Assembly: GCA_022393335.1 (NCBI GenBank)
Contig: JAJEKB010021753.1
Coordinates: forward strand, 764,863 to 828,862
Source of the DNA: Macrotrachela quadricornifera
Taxonomy: Eukaryota; Rotifera; Eurotatoria; Philodinida; Philodinidae
Length of the DNA: 64,000 nucleotides
Reading direction: 5' to 3'
The notes beneath the pieces are model-generated. The model saw only the letters and a program-made list of their open reading frames with translations, was not told the origin of the DNA and did not search any database. Shown here one piece after another: positions 22,408 to 33,296 of this stretch. The position numbers and the translations under genes are program-made. Positions within the stretch are counted from its first letter, which is position 1. Each line of letters begins with the position of its first letter.

Positions 22408-25400
22408 ATGGCATCAAATAGACTCAGACCATCTTGTATAAAATGTGCTACAACTGCACAAATCAACATGTGTGTTGGATGCCAGCAATGGTTTTGTCCA
22501 AATCATCGACAAGAACATCAGGATGAGCTTGCCGTACAAATGAGTGATGCCACTCAAGGGTGTGAGGCCCTTCAACAAGTATTCAGTCAACAATATAATA
22601 CATATCATCTTTCATCTCGTATTAATCAATGGGAACAGAAATCAGTTGAAGCAATTAGAAAAGTAGCTGCAGAAGCTCGATTGGATTTGCAAAAACGACT
22701 CGATCGTATCCAAAATCCAATGCAAACATCTCTCTCTCAACTTCATAAAAACTTACAATCTAGCTATGAATCAAACGATTATACTGAAACAAAAATAAAG
22801 AAATGGACTAAGGAATTAGAAAATCTACGAGAAAAATTTCAGAAACCACCAGTTATCGATGTTATTGACAACGATCGGACACAACCATTAATTTATCGAC
22901 TACAGCTGAAAGAACAACAGAAGAAAAGTAAGTGCTCCTTCATCAGATTGCTACTAGATATCTGTAAGATAGAATCACTCGAGCTGAGTCAGAATCAGAG
23001 TTTTTGGAACTGTTATCTAAAACGGATTTATGTGTATAGTGTTGACAGAATAACTTTATAAAAGACAAAAAAAGAGTGAGTACGTACGTAGGAGAAAGAC
23101 AGTATGCTTATGTAATATATGATGATTCATCGTCTATCCAAATGATCACATCGTCCTGTAAAAATAGTTAATCGCTTAAGGTTATTATATCATGGTATAG
23201 TTATAGTGAAAATCGAAAGATGGGACTACCAGACGTATGAAAATAATACAGAATATGCCATCAATTATTTGGCATTCTTTTATTTCGAATAACTTTTGAT
23301 ACGAATAATACGAAGACTTGCAGTTTTCATCATTGAACAATATACAAAAGAGTTATTTTATCTAATTTTTTTCAATGGTTTAAATTGATCGTTTTTAAAA
23401 ATTATATACCTCCTAAGATGGCAATAGTTTTAGTAATCAGATATGTATTGAAATCATTAATCCAATATCTACAAAACTCAAACTGGAAGTTACCAATATT
23501 CTGCATGGAATTCTGTATCAACTATTCCTCATATCGAAGTGACGAATTCACTTTCTTGCCTTTCCTATTCTATGAAGTCCCCCTGATCAAAGATAGCTGC
23601 ACACAATATTTTTAACAAATCATTACTATAAATAAATATTTTTGGAAAAATAATCATATATTCAGATAGCCCAAGGAGTTCTCTATAACTCTATATATAA
23701 ACATTTTAAATTACACTCATCTGCTTAAAATAAATTTATAAACAGTAAAGGCACTCTCATTTCCAGATTTACCAGAAAACTTGTTTTTGCTTATTTTCAT
23801 TTGTGTTTTCAAATTTATTTTTCATATAGCAACAAGTTGTTACAAAAATAAGTATATAATCTACCAGTGCATGAAAATAGCACTGAAGAGGGAAATTCTA
23901 AGATGTTCAAGAGAGATGTGACAGTTGATTTTCATATGTATATGTAATCGTTTTTATCTATGGAACAACGATGAAAATGACGAGCGACCAATGCTCTCTG
24001 ACTTCTCGTTTTTCTTTTTATTTTCTCAAGAATACTAATTAGTTATATACATCAGTTTATAAATAACCTGGTATTATGGTTAACTATTCATCTGTTAGTT
24101 CGAACCTCAGTGCCGTTGAGAGCGTATGATCTGCAAAGGAGTCGCTAACGCTCTCAACAGCATGTAGAAAGTTTAGTTAAACAATTGTGGAATGCAATTC
24201 CTTAAAATGTTATACATGGGTATTTGAATAATATGCCAAATATTTGTAATCAAATAATAGCTAATAATGGTTGACAAAATACAAGATGATAAAGAGTTTG
24301 ATGCATTCGTAGGTTATATACTTATTTTTGTAATAACTTGTTGCTTATATGAAAAATAAATTTGAAAACATAAATGAAAATAAACAAGACAAAAATTTTC
24401 TGGGGAATCTGGATGACTATTTTTCCAAAAATGCTTTATTTATAGTAATGATTTGTTAAAAATATTATGTGCAACTATTTTTGATCAGAGAAATATATCT
24501 CGAAGATGACCTAGAAACTACAAAATCGAATAACTTACAGAAATGTGCATGTTATTCCATTATCAATTTTGTTGATCTTCTTCTCAAAAACTTTTCTATA
24601 TCTCGTTGAATATCAGTCTGCATTGCGAGAAAATTTTAATTTTTTAATCCTAGATTCGCATATTCCTAACATTAATAGTAGTGCTAGATGGGCACGAGAT
24701 GGTATCACCGTAGCTGGAGGAAATGGGAAGGGCAATGAATCAAATCAACTCTGTGATCCACGTGGTTTGTGTGTGGATGATGATCAGACTCTGTATATCG
24801 CTGACTATGGAAACCATCGTATAATGGAATGGAAACGTGGTGCAACTAGTGGCAGAGTTGCAGCTGGTGGCAATGGGTTAGGGAATCATTTCTATCAATT
24901 ACATTTTCCTACAGATGTATTGATTGACAAAGAGACAAATGATCTTCTGATCTGTGACTATGGAAATCAACGAGTGATGAAATGGGCTCGTCAAAATTGT
25001 ATGATAGGAAAAATGATGATTTCGAATATTAATTCTCACGGATTGGCGATGGACATTAACGGCGTTCTTTATAATTCTGATTATGAAAAAGAAGCAGTGA
25101 TTCGCTATAAAAACAAGAATATTGATAACATTATAGAAGCAGGTGGTAATGGAACAGGTAATCTTCTCAATCAACTCAGTTATCCGACTTATATTTTTAT
25201 CGATGCACATTATTCGATATATGTATCTGACACCCGTAACCATCGAGTAGTGAAATGGGCCACGGGTGCAAAAGAAGGTATTGTTGTGGCTGGTGGTCGA
25301 GGTGAGGGAAACGACTTGTGCCAGTTGTCATATCCTAAACAAATAATTGTTGACTCTTTGGGTGCTGTTTACATCGCAGATAGTGGTAATCATCGTGTAA

Positions 25401-25576
25401 TAAGATGGTACAAAAATGCTACATGCGGTACTGTCATCGCTGGTGGAAATAACCCCGGAAAACAAGCGAATCTGTTGAAATTTCCATGGGGCTTGTCTTT
25501 TGATCGACACGGCAATCTCTACGTCGCAGATTGGGGTAATAATCGCGTGCAACGATTCAATATGGAAGGGATGTAA
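22408..25576 (+). CDS. B-box zinc finger + coiled coil + NHL beta-propeller protein, two exons
   Basis: Exon 1 is 22408-22927 (donor A|GTAAGT) and exon 2 is 24654-25576 (acceptor ttttttaatcctag); the phases join to a 480-aa product. Residues about 10-38 form a B-box-like zinc site (CIKCATTAQINMCVGCQQWFC...H..H), followed by a helical, probably coiled-coil stretch to about residue 173 (rich in E, K, Q, R). Exon 2 encodes about six NHL blades with the repeated words VAGGNG..GN..QL, DDDQTLYIADYGNHRIM, and ends in LYVADWGNNRVQRF. The build resembles TRIM-NHL proteins without a RING and is common in bdelloids; the partner or ligand is unknown. The stop TAA at 25574-25576 overlaps the edge of a MITE. 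The intron (1.7 kb) holds another element. The exon-2 acceptor is my choice from phase and pyrimidine tract. Confidence 0.8.
23583..24488. mobile_element. Long-inverted-repeat element inside the intron of the B-box/NHL gene
   Basis: Left arm 23583 to about 23880 and right arm about 24300 to 24488 are inverted copies: CTGATCAAAGATAG at the left tip pairs with CTATTTTTGATCAG at the right tip. Shared inner blocks are TTTTTAACAAATCATTACTA, TTTCAAATTTATTTTTCATA and CAACAAGTTGTTACAAAAAT. The left arm has about 90 extra bases. The centre has no coding frame. It accounts for more than half of the 1726-base intron. No target duplication was found. Confidence 0.7.
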
Positions 25577-25859
25577 GGAAAGTTGGGAGTGGATTCAAAT
25601 TTTTTCTGCTGACATTCACTGCTAGAGTTAGATAGTGTTCTTAACTCTAGGAACGAATTTCAGTAGAGATTACTCTGAAAAGGGGCCAAGAGACCAGTAT
25701 TTTGAGGTAAACCCTATTTTTTGGCCGATAATTTTCCTGAAAAATAGCACTATCTGATAGAGAATTAAATTTGACATCTTACCCAATCATTTAGAAACGC
25801 TACTCAACTCTAACAGCGAACGTCAGCAGGAAACATTCGAATCCACTGCTAATTTTCCT
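25576..25859. mobile_element. TA-flanked MITE (Tc1/mariner type), 284 bp, at the stop codon of the NHL gene
   Basis: Inverted ends AGGAAAGTTGGGAGTGGATT (from 25576) and the complement of AGGAAAATTAGCAGTGGATT (to 25859) continue inward with CTGCTGAC and TAGAGTT in both arms. TA stands at 25574-25575 and 25860-25861. The centre has no open frame. Its first base is the last base of the stop codon TAA of the preceding gene. Confidence 0.8.
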
Positions 25860-25950
25860 TACATATTGAATCGAGTTAATGTTGTTTATTCTTCTGTTTG
25901 TGGGAATTATTTGATACTTTGCACATTCAATCACCTTTTCCTGCAGCTAT

Positions 25951-26078
25951 AGTTCATTGTTCATTAATTGTTTTAAATTGTTTTGTTCATTAATTGTTTT
26001 AAANNNNNNNNNNTTTAAATTGTTTTGTTCATTAATTGTTTTAAATTGTTTTGTTCATTAATTGTTTTAAATTGTTAT
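25951..26078. repeat. 26-bp tandem repeat interrupted by a 10-N assembly gap
   Basis: Units of gttcattaattgttttaaat plus tgtttt repeat on both sides of ten Ns at 26004-26013. The gap lies inside the array, so its real length is unknown and the N count is a placeholder. Confidence 0.9.
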
Positions 26079-28237
26079 ATTAACCAAGAGTTAATTATTG
26101 TTATTGAACATGATAAAATGCAATACTCAATCATCTTGATTCTAATAGATATGTATACACAAATAACACTTGTGATAGGTTTGACCTTCGACTGAGTCGA
26201 TTCTATTCATTCTGAGAATCATTATCAGATATATCGACCATATGGGTGATACTCCAGAGTCAAAAAGCGATCTGTAATTTTGTGATTTGAAATAATTTAA
26301 TTTTAATTTTTCAGATAATTAAAATCAGTTTTTCCCTGTAGATGATGCTACAGCCATTTTACACTTTAACATAGATCACATGGCTTCGCTTTTATAGAGT
26401 ATTAATAAAGTTGTGAGATCATTAGCATGACTAGAATTCCCATAGGCTTTTCGAAAATATATTTTGTCCAAAAAAATCAAGTAAGGCGAGCTAATATCAA
26501 TCTCATAAACCACTGACGAGAGACTTGTCAAAATTCTTCTATGGTTATGACTCACGACTAGGTAATCTCAAATCGTATCTATTTAATTCACTTCTTCTGA
26601 ATACTCTATAAATCGCCTAAGATCATTTCACGTTTACCAAAATAATTTTCTTGAATGCTAATCTCTCAAAGGAATATTTAGTCGCCTGTCGGCACCTCTC
26701 ATGACCAGCCAATTTCATATTTCTGGCTACTTTAAATTCTTGATGAGAATACCAAGGAGAAGGTTTTGTTGATAACTATTCTTTACAATTTGAGTTTTGC
26801 GATCTACCTAAAAACTATGTCATATTGAAACTTCTGCATACTGTATTCTTTTTGAGATTTTGTAATTTATACGACATTTGTCACGAGTTTCTTTTGAAAA
26901 TAAGTCGTGCAAAATAATGTCTAATCATACGTCTGTGTTCCTCTGAAGCACTACTCATGGTTAGCCGCTTCCATATTTCAGTTTACTTATAGTCTAGTCT
27001 ACTCACGTTTGACTTATCAAAAAAAGTAAGCATACTAATAACGAAAGAATTCGAAGTATGTGATTCCAAAGGCCATATTTTGATGTGAATCGCCCTATTT
27101 AGCTTTAGTATTCCAAAAATCGGTTTTATTAAAAACTTTCCCATTAAAAAAGCTCTTTTGACAGATGGCATAAAATTCACAGTATGTGAAATTTTACAAA
27201 CAACTTTCCGCAAAAAAATAATTTCACGCTATTGATAGTCTGAATAATGTACTTGAAATGGAAGATGCTTAAAACGCAGATTTGTTGCAATACAAAGCTG
27301 TTTCCACACATCGATGAGATCATTGTTAATCGAAGATCAATTTTTGCTCATTAGATTAATAGTGGTTCAATTACATGGCCCAGTGTTAAAAGATTCATTT
27401 CAAGATAATAAAGATGCATAGAATACCAATAATGAACAAAGAAACAGATACGTCGACTTACCGTTTATTCTTATTTCAATTTCATTTTTCGTTAACCAGA
27501 TACACTTTACACTTATTTTCTCTTGACCTTTCTTAAAATTCTATTACATCGATCCAATAGTAATACACTTGTACTCTGAAACTATTCGAGTATTCTGAAA
27601 TAGTAGATGCACTTCCTTCAAAAGAATAGCTGATACAAGATAAAAATCATAGGCATCGGTATACTTTTACTCACCGAAAATATTTGCGATATCTATCATG
27701 TTCAAACCAATTCAAAATGTTTAGATTATTTTGTAACATGAATATGTTCAGTAATACTCGTCTCTAGATGCTTTATCTTAGCTCATGTTTGAGTTTACAT
27801 TAATAAAAACTTGATATTTTTCCACTCAATAACATACTGCCTTGCAAGCATACTACATTATCAGTAGTTCAGTAGTTAAGAAAAAGATATATTACCAAAA
27901 TTTTGGTTTTACTGACGATGCTAACTGATAGATTTAAAACCAAAACTAGACGTTTAGAAATTACAAAAAGCTAGCTGAAAAAGTTCGTACTACAACTTTC
28001 CTCTCTCATTAATGAAGAAAAACAAACGTTTGAAAATGGCACTAACTACGGATGCCAATCGATTCTTTGTTCTTGAAAAGGTTTGGTCAAATTCTATATG
28101 AATTTATTATTTTTTTCAAAAATACCTTTCCTTGACACAGAAAATTATTTAAAAAATGAATCATACCATGCGATTGCTCGACTCCGAGAACGACTGTTCC
28201 CGGTACGTACCGAAGGGGAGACCCCATGGGATTCGAC
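26079..28237. other. AT-rich intergenic region without recognisable genes
   Basis: No gene, RNA or clear repeat found. The open frames at 26983-27213 (-) and 28083-28394 (+) carry no known motif; the second runs through the small MITE at 28238. Confidence 0.45.
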
Positions 28238-28317
28238 CAAGGGGGAAAAAGCGGATCCTAGGATCCATCAGAATTCACCAGTTTCCGCAGGATCCAGGAT
28301 CTGCTTTTTCCCGCTTG
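28238..28317. mobile_element. 80-bp miniature of the CAAGGGGG hAT-like family
   Basis: The left end CAAGGGGGAAAAAGCGGATC and the right end GATCTGCTTTTTCCCGCTTG are inverted copies with about two mismatches, separated by only some 40 bases. Termini match those of the element at 30228-31176. No convincing target duplication (gattcgac and gagataat flank it). Confidence 0.7.
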
Positions 28318-29296
28318 GAGATAATTCCTTGATTGTAGGAAAGGTCATATGGAATAAAATACATTTGTTTGTTTATCATCGGATCAAAGGTTAAAAAAAA
28401 CATAGCTCAGTTTAGATTCTTTCACTTCAAGAATGCAACCAATCAGGGATTTTTGACATAGAATTTTCAATCAATCAGTCTTGTCACGCTCAAAATTCAG
28501 TCAATTAGGTATATTCGACCTCCAGCTATCAGTTAATCGGAGGTTTTCGATATCGGGCTTCCAGCTAATAAGATTGTTTGGGTTTGAGAATTCAATCGAT
28601 TAGATTAGTGAAGACCACGATTGCAGTAATTGATATAGTTACAATATAGTTCATTTAGATTTATCCAATCAAATTGTGGAAATAGAGTCTCGAGGTAATG
28701 AGATGATTTTGCTTTGTTTTTCTACAGAAGAAAGGTTCTACGAAATAAGTTTGTTTTGGACGACGTTAGTTATCAGAAGCAAGGATTAAAGAAGAAAGAT
28801 TGAAGTTTAAAATTCAAACATCTAAGTTTGAACAGTCCAGACACGTACCTAGAGATTTTCTGAGGAGGGAGCCCAACCTCTGAAGGAGGGGACCTACTAT
28901 GGGAAAATAAAAAATTTCGTAGAGCAAAACGTGTCTTTCCGTACCCCTCTACAGGCGTTCTCGTTTTTGAGGAGGGGGGAAGGCTCGAACCCAAGGTTCA
29001 ACTCGATTCGATAATGAAAATCTCGATATTCAAGGATATTTAATTATGTAGATTTATCTATTAAGATTTAATGTGCATTGAAACTGAAAATATGGATTTT
29101 TTTTCATCCATTTTTATTACTTTAGCATTCAAAAAGAACACAAAAATTAAAATTTTCTTTCAATTTACATAAGTAAATTGATAGATAATATCAACAATGG
29201 AGGATATTGGTAATCTCAATCAATATTCAACATGTTTTAATATTTTCTTTTCGATGTTGTACCTCGTCAATATTTTGACTTTCTCCGTTCTCCTCC
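28318..29296. other. Intergenic region downstream of the GTPase gene
   Basis: No gene recognised. At 28430-28640 are loose repeats of the form 'ttcaatcaatcag...ccagct'. At 28835-28990 there is an unusually GC-rich patch (ggagggagcccaacctc, ctgaggaggg) that stands out from its AT-rich surroundings and may be the end of an old element. Confidence 0.4.
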
Positions 29297-30019
29297 TTAA
29301 GATGACGATTGCGATCGTACTGCCGACTTTAGTTTTGTCCACACTGTATACTTGTTGGAAGGATTCTTGGCATCAAATTTGGCGAGAACGACTGCATCAA
29401 AGATATCCTGCAATCCTTTGCGCTGGAATGCGCTACATTCCACATATTTTATAGCCTTTAGTTTTTTGGCTTCTTTTTCGCCTTCGAGCGTAGTAATTGG
29501 TTGTCCATGATGTTTCTTTAGGCACTCAATTGTCTTTGGATCGTCACGTAAGTCAATACAAGTACCAACGAGAATGAAGGGCGTTTTGGGACAATGATGA
29601 TGAATTTCGGGGATCCATCTGTAGTGAAGATTGCTTAAGGAGTCAGGTGAAACCGTTGAGAAACAGACAATGAAGACATCTGTGTCTGGGTATCCGAGAG
29701 GTCGCAATCGATCAAAATCCTCTGGGCCAGCCGTATCGTAAATGTTAAATGTATAGATTTGTTTGTCGATCACTTTTGTCACAGTATAGTACTCAAATAT
29801 GGTTCCCACCTGCTCCGTGTAAGTTTGATCATAAATATAGGCTTTTAGAAGTGCAGTCTTTCCCACAGTACCGTCACCGATTATAGTACATTTAATTGTA
29901 ATGGTTTCGTGCTCATGAACGGACACTATGAGAATTGAATAAAAAAAAAACGTTATTATATTTTCCATATCAAATATTTTTAGTTTTAGTTTTCGTGGCT
30001 CAAGTTTTGTATTTTTCAT
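29297..30019 (-). CDS. Atypical Rho-family small GTPase (Rac/Cdc42-like) with altered catalytic residues
   Basis: The core is a Rho GTPase. Numbering residues from the GTG codon at 30022 (three bases upstream of the ATG at 30019), the P-loop GDGTVGKT is at 49-56, the switch I region at 67-80, switch II DTAGPEDFDRLRPL at 96-109, a Rho insert-like DLRDDPKTIECLKK at 157-170, and ECSAF at 195-199. Three key positions differ from active Rho proteins: the catalytic Gln of DTAGQ is Pro (residue 100), the guanine-contact TKxD is TCID (Lys to Cys, residue 155), and the C-terminus ends AVRSQSSS without a CAAX prenylation box. It is therefore likely GTP-locked or a weak nucleotide binder, and not prenylated. 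The first 36 residues are unlike Rho: a pyrimidine-rich stretch ending CTCATAG just before VHEHETITIKC looks like a splice acceptor, so the true first exon may lie upstream of 30019. Confidence 0.8.
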   Translation of the reverse strand: MKNTKLEPRKLKLKIFDMENIITFFFYSILIVSVHEHETITIKCTIIGDGTVGKTALLKAYIYDQTYTEQVGTIFEYYTVTKVIDKQIYTFNIYDTAGPEDFDRLRPLGYPDTDVFIVCFSTVSPDSLSNLHYRWIPEIHHHCPKTPFILVGTCIDLRDDPKTIECLKKHHGQPITTLEGEKEAKKLKAIKYVECSAFQRKGLQDIFDAVVLAKFDAKNPSNKYTVWTKLKSAVRSQSSS

Positions 30020-30227
30020 CACGAAATGTGTTTCATCATTGAACTAAATTTACATACGAAATTAGTTTTTCCATTCTTTTCATATCAAGTTATTAATTCT
30101 TTCAATCTTTGTGAAGATAAATTAGTTCTATCATCTTGGCTATCATTTTCATTCCTGTTCATTTATACAATAATATGGAAGTACAAGTTCATGACGCAAG
30201 TCGTTTACAAAATAAATGAGAATTTAT

Positions 30228-31176
30228 CAAGGGGGAAAAAGCGATACTTCATCTATTTCAGAAATATGTTGAAATACGAGGGAAGTACAGGAAAGTATGA
30301 AGGAAGTACAAGATAAGTACGAGAGGAGTATAAAGAAGTATGAGGGAAGTACAGGGAAGTACAAAGGAAACACAGTGCTCTTGGGTCCTCAACTGCTATA
30401 CTATGGGGTACCCTTGGGTTCTCATATACTACACTACGGGGGTATGATTGGGTCTTCAACTGTTATACTATAAGGGCATCCTTGGGTCCTCATATGCTAT
30501 CCTATGGGGATACTCTTAGGTCCTCAACTTAGGAATGGCACCATATATTTACTTTACTGATAAGTAATACCTATCGTATAATGCTGGTCACTGCATCCGC
30601 TTTTCTATTAGTTGAAAAACGATCCAATCAGATAGCAGGAAACTGTAAACAGCTTATTTCACGGTCAACCGTTGGAGATTCTATGAGGACTTTTGTAGAG
30701 CAACTTTGATAATCTCTAATTGACCCGAATAGCCCTATGTTCCGTCTTTGTCTTGACGGAGAAAAATCGCCTCGAAATCTGATTGGACCGCTTTTCGACT
30801 AATACAAAAGCGGACGCAACGACCAGCATTTTAGGCTAGATATTAGTTACTAGTAAAGTAAATATATGGTGCCACGCCTAAGTTGAGGATCTAAGAGTAC
30901 TGTCATAGTATAGTGGATGAGGACTCATGAGGACCTAAGAGTACTCCTATAGTATAGCAGTTGAGGACCCAAGGGTACCCCAATGGTATAGCAGTTGAGG
31001 ATTTGGGGTACCTCCGTAATAAACAAGGGTAGTGCGAAAGAAGCACAAGGGGAGTATGAGAGAAGTATGAGGGAGTACAAGGAAGTGCGAGGTAAGTACC
31101 AGGTAGGTATGAAAGAAGTAGAGGGAAGTACAATGGAAGTACGAGGAAGTATGGAAGTATCGCTTTTTCCCCCTTG
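30228..31176. mobile_element. hAT-like non-autonomous element, 949 bp, with perfect 8-bp duplication GAATTTAT
   Basis: Ends CAAGGGGGAAAAAGCGATAC (30228) and GTATCGCTTTTTCCCCCTTG (to 31176) are perfect inverted repeats. GAATTTAT flanks it at 30220-30227 and 31177-31184. Near both ends are short direct repeats of the type ggaagtac(g)agg; further in are about 30-bp units like tatactatggggtacccttg. The centre is a 110-bp-arm palindrome (separate entry). It has no transposase; frames inside are products of the repeats. The perfect ends and duplication imply a recent insertion. Confidence 0.9.
30522..30888. repeat. Large palindrome inside the hAT-like element
   Basis: The arms 30522-30631 and 30779-30888 are inverted copies, about four bases in five alike, with shared blocks CCTCAACTTAGG, GGCACCATATATTTACTTTA and AATGCTGGTC. 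A 147-base loop separates them. This could be a second foldback element inserted in the host element, or its own core. Confidence 0.75.
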
Positions 31177-31184
31177 GAATTTAT

Positions 31185-32417
31185 GCATTATTGTATCGAA
31201 GGAATTTGTCTATGAAGTTATGTCTAATGAGATAGGTATCGCAACCGTTTCAGACATTTCGAATTCATCTGTTAGCTATACGCGGGTTTCAGTGAGACGA
31301 ATAAAACCTTAAAAGCGTTGACACTTATGAATCTACTCTCCTAAGATATGGTCCAATACATGTCAAAGAAAAATTAGATTTTTATAATTTTTCTAAAATA
31401 TAATTTCTCTTTATTTTACTGACTCAAGAAATATGGTTTTTTTCACAGTTCGTATTTTAATGGTCTGTTTATAGAATTAATTCGTATTTAATGTTTTTTC
31501 GCGATCTAGAAGCATCACATTCTATTTGTGTATAGCATGCGAAATCAAACTGATTCGGTGGAAGATCGAAAAAGAGAAAGAAACGCAAAAATAATCCTTC
31601 ATAGTTTCCATTGCATGTGTGCTATACAAGAGATAACGTGAAGGTTTGGAATCTTCGGCATCATCTAGCATAGTTTGGTGCTGAGATGATGTGATTGTCT
31701 CGCTGTAAAAAATGCAATTTCAGAATTTTAGCGATGATGGTGTCTTTCGTTTAGTTGAAATTTGGTTAGTGAACAAGTGTAGTTGAAGATGTTTATATAG
31801 AGAGTTGTAGCGAATTTTATGGACTACGAGAATATACAATTGCTTCTCCAAAGATGTCAATATATGGTAATGAACAATTAAAAATATCGAGTACAATTAT
31901 TTTTTTACCGAAATAAATTTTTTGATATAGCAGCAAAATCTTGTTGAAAACATTTTTTCTAGAAAAATTCAATCCCACAGACTTTTGAAAACTCCGTTCA
32001 ATGCGATTTGACGTGTTCTTTCAAATGAGATTATTTTCGATATAATCTAGCACGCTGATCCAACTAACTTACTTTCTCTAGGAGATTACGCATTTTGAAA
32101 ATGGTATGTAATAGCAAAGAAAAATTATTAGGCGACGTATTTCTGTTACTATCAAAAAATAGCTCATGGCCGATAGTATTTTATAGTAAAAAAATCTTGG
32201 TTATAGCTCTTTTCGTTTTGTAGAAAATGAAAAGTAGTTCTCTAAAAAGCATTCCATATGTGATCTACCCCATATACTTGTACCATTTATATCTTCATAA
32301 TAGCTCGCCTGTTTGAACTGAAATTTTTAACTTCTACCTAATCTTGATAATACTACTTATTATAAAAATATCAACCAAATCAGCGACAGTAATTGAGTAA
32401 TGTTATGCTAGAACTGG
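31185..32417. other. Intergenic region, possibly with a further exon of the ADP-ribosyltransferase gene
   Basis: No open frame with a known motif on either strand. Because the ADP-ribosyltransferase frame runs into a GTAAGT splice donor at its 3' end, a downstream exon on the minus strand could lie here, but I cannot identify it. Confidence 0.35.
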
Positions 32418-33296
32418 TCATGACTTACTTGCATTGTCTCCTAGTTGTGGAAGCTGTAAATACGCATTTGTCGGGTCATTTTTCTTTGAAATTGCAAGAT
32501 TTTGTATTGGTACGGATTCAAGGGTCGAGGGTGATGATTGAGACGGTACAATGTTGGAATCAGATATGACTGGTGTCGATAATTCGAAAGGTGGTACAAT
32601 AGTTTGCCATGGAGCTGTTGTTTCACGAAAATGAATAATGTACAAGTCCTTGGCAGGGCTGTATTTATCCACCACACGTAGATATGTACCAGGCATGAGA
32701 AGAATTTCATTCTCCTTCTTGTAAAAAGAATGAGATTGAATAGCCTTGCCATTAATACACTCGATACAGAACAATGTACGCATACCTGTAGTGCCTACGA
32801 ACTTCTGCATCACATTCATTATTTGTGTGCATGAACTTAATCCCCACCATACTGTATCTTCCTTATATTGATCACTCACATTGTTCGGTATTCCTCGCCA
32901 AACAGTACTCTTGATTGACGGTAGTTTGTACAAAGCAGTAAGAAGTAATTTTAAATAAGAAAACCATGGTTGTAGATCATTTCGTTGTTCAGAGCGAAGT
33001 GTTCGATTGAGCAGAGTGTATAAACTATCATGCGGCTGACTCCATTCCATTGTGTAGAGATGTATGGAAGCTGATTCATCGGGAGTAAGATTGTCTGGTG
33101 GATTCCGTGAGTTTCTTTTCGCTATTTGTACCATTGTCTCAAGATCGTGTAATAGTGTTTTAATTGGTTTGACAGCTTCATCAAGTGATACTAGTGGTTT
33201 CTTCTCGTACCCTTCGATAGGTAGTAATGTTTGAGTAGGTTTTTGATCAGCACCAAGAAAACGAGTGATAGTATTATTGTCTGTTGATTCAGCCAT
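32418..33296 (-). CDS. Arginine-type mono-ADP-ribosyltransferase (ART, R-S-ExE)
   Basis: From ATG 33296 the frame gives 292 aa. The catalytic R-S-ExE set of arginine ADP-ribosyltransferases is present: Arg134 in TVWRGIP, Ser154-Ser155 in WWGLSSCT, and Glu195/Glu197 in KKENEILLMPG. The upstream part (YEKKPLVSLDEAVKPI, DESASIHLYTMEW, SLYTLLNRTLRS) is the helical lead-in usual for this family in bdelloids. The enzyme moves ADP-ribose from NAD+ to protein, usually to arginine. There is no signal peptide, so it is probably intracellular. An in-frame Met 16 codons upstream (33344) is a less likely start. The Pro/Ser-rich tail ends NASKS, but the last codons read through a GTAAGT at about 32428, so the annotated stop may lie in an intron and the real C-terminus may differ. 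Confidence 0.85.
   Translation of the reverse strand: MAESTDNNTITRFLGADQKPTQTLLPIEGYEKKPLVSLDEAVKPIKTLLHDLETMVQIAKRNSRNPPDNLTPDESASIHLYTMEWSQPHDSLYTLLNRTLRSEQRNDLQPWFSYLKLLLTALYKLPSIKSTVWRGIPNNVSDQYKEDTVWWGLSSCTQIMNVMQKFVGTTGMRTLFCIECINGKAIQSHSFYKKENEILLMPGTYLRVVDKYSPAKDLYIIHFRETTAPWQTIVPPFELSTPVISDSNIVPSQSSPSTLESVPIQNLAISKKNDPTNAYLQLPQLGDNASKS

Noticed and set aside
24899..25243. 114-codon minus-strand frame opposite the NHL exon
   Set aside because: It is antisense to a well-supported propeller exon, and its sequence follows from the NHL codons.
29197..29454. 85-codon plus-strand frame overlapping the GTPase 3' end
   Set aside because: Antisense to the GTPase; no independent motif.
30253..31312. 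Overlapping frames with Ser/Leu/Tyr/Pro repeats around the hAT-like element
   Set aside because: They are translations of ggaagtac-type direct repeats and run across the element ends.
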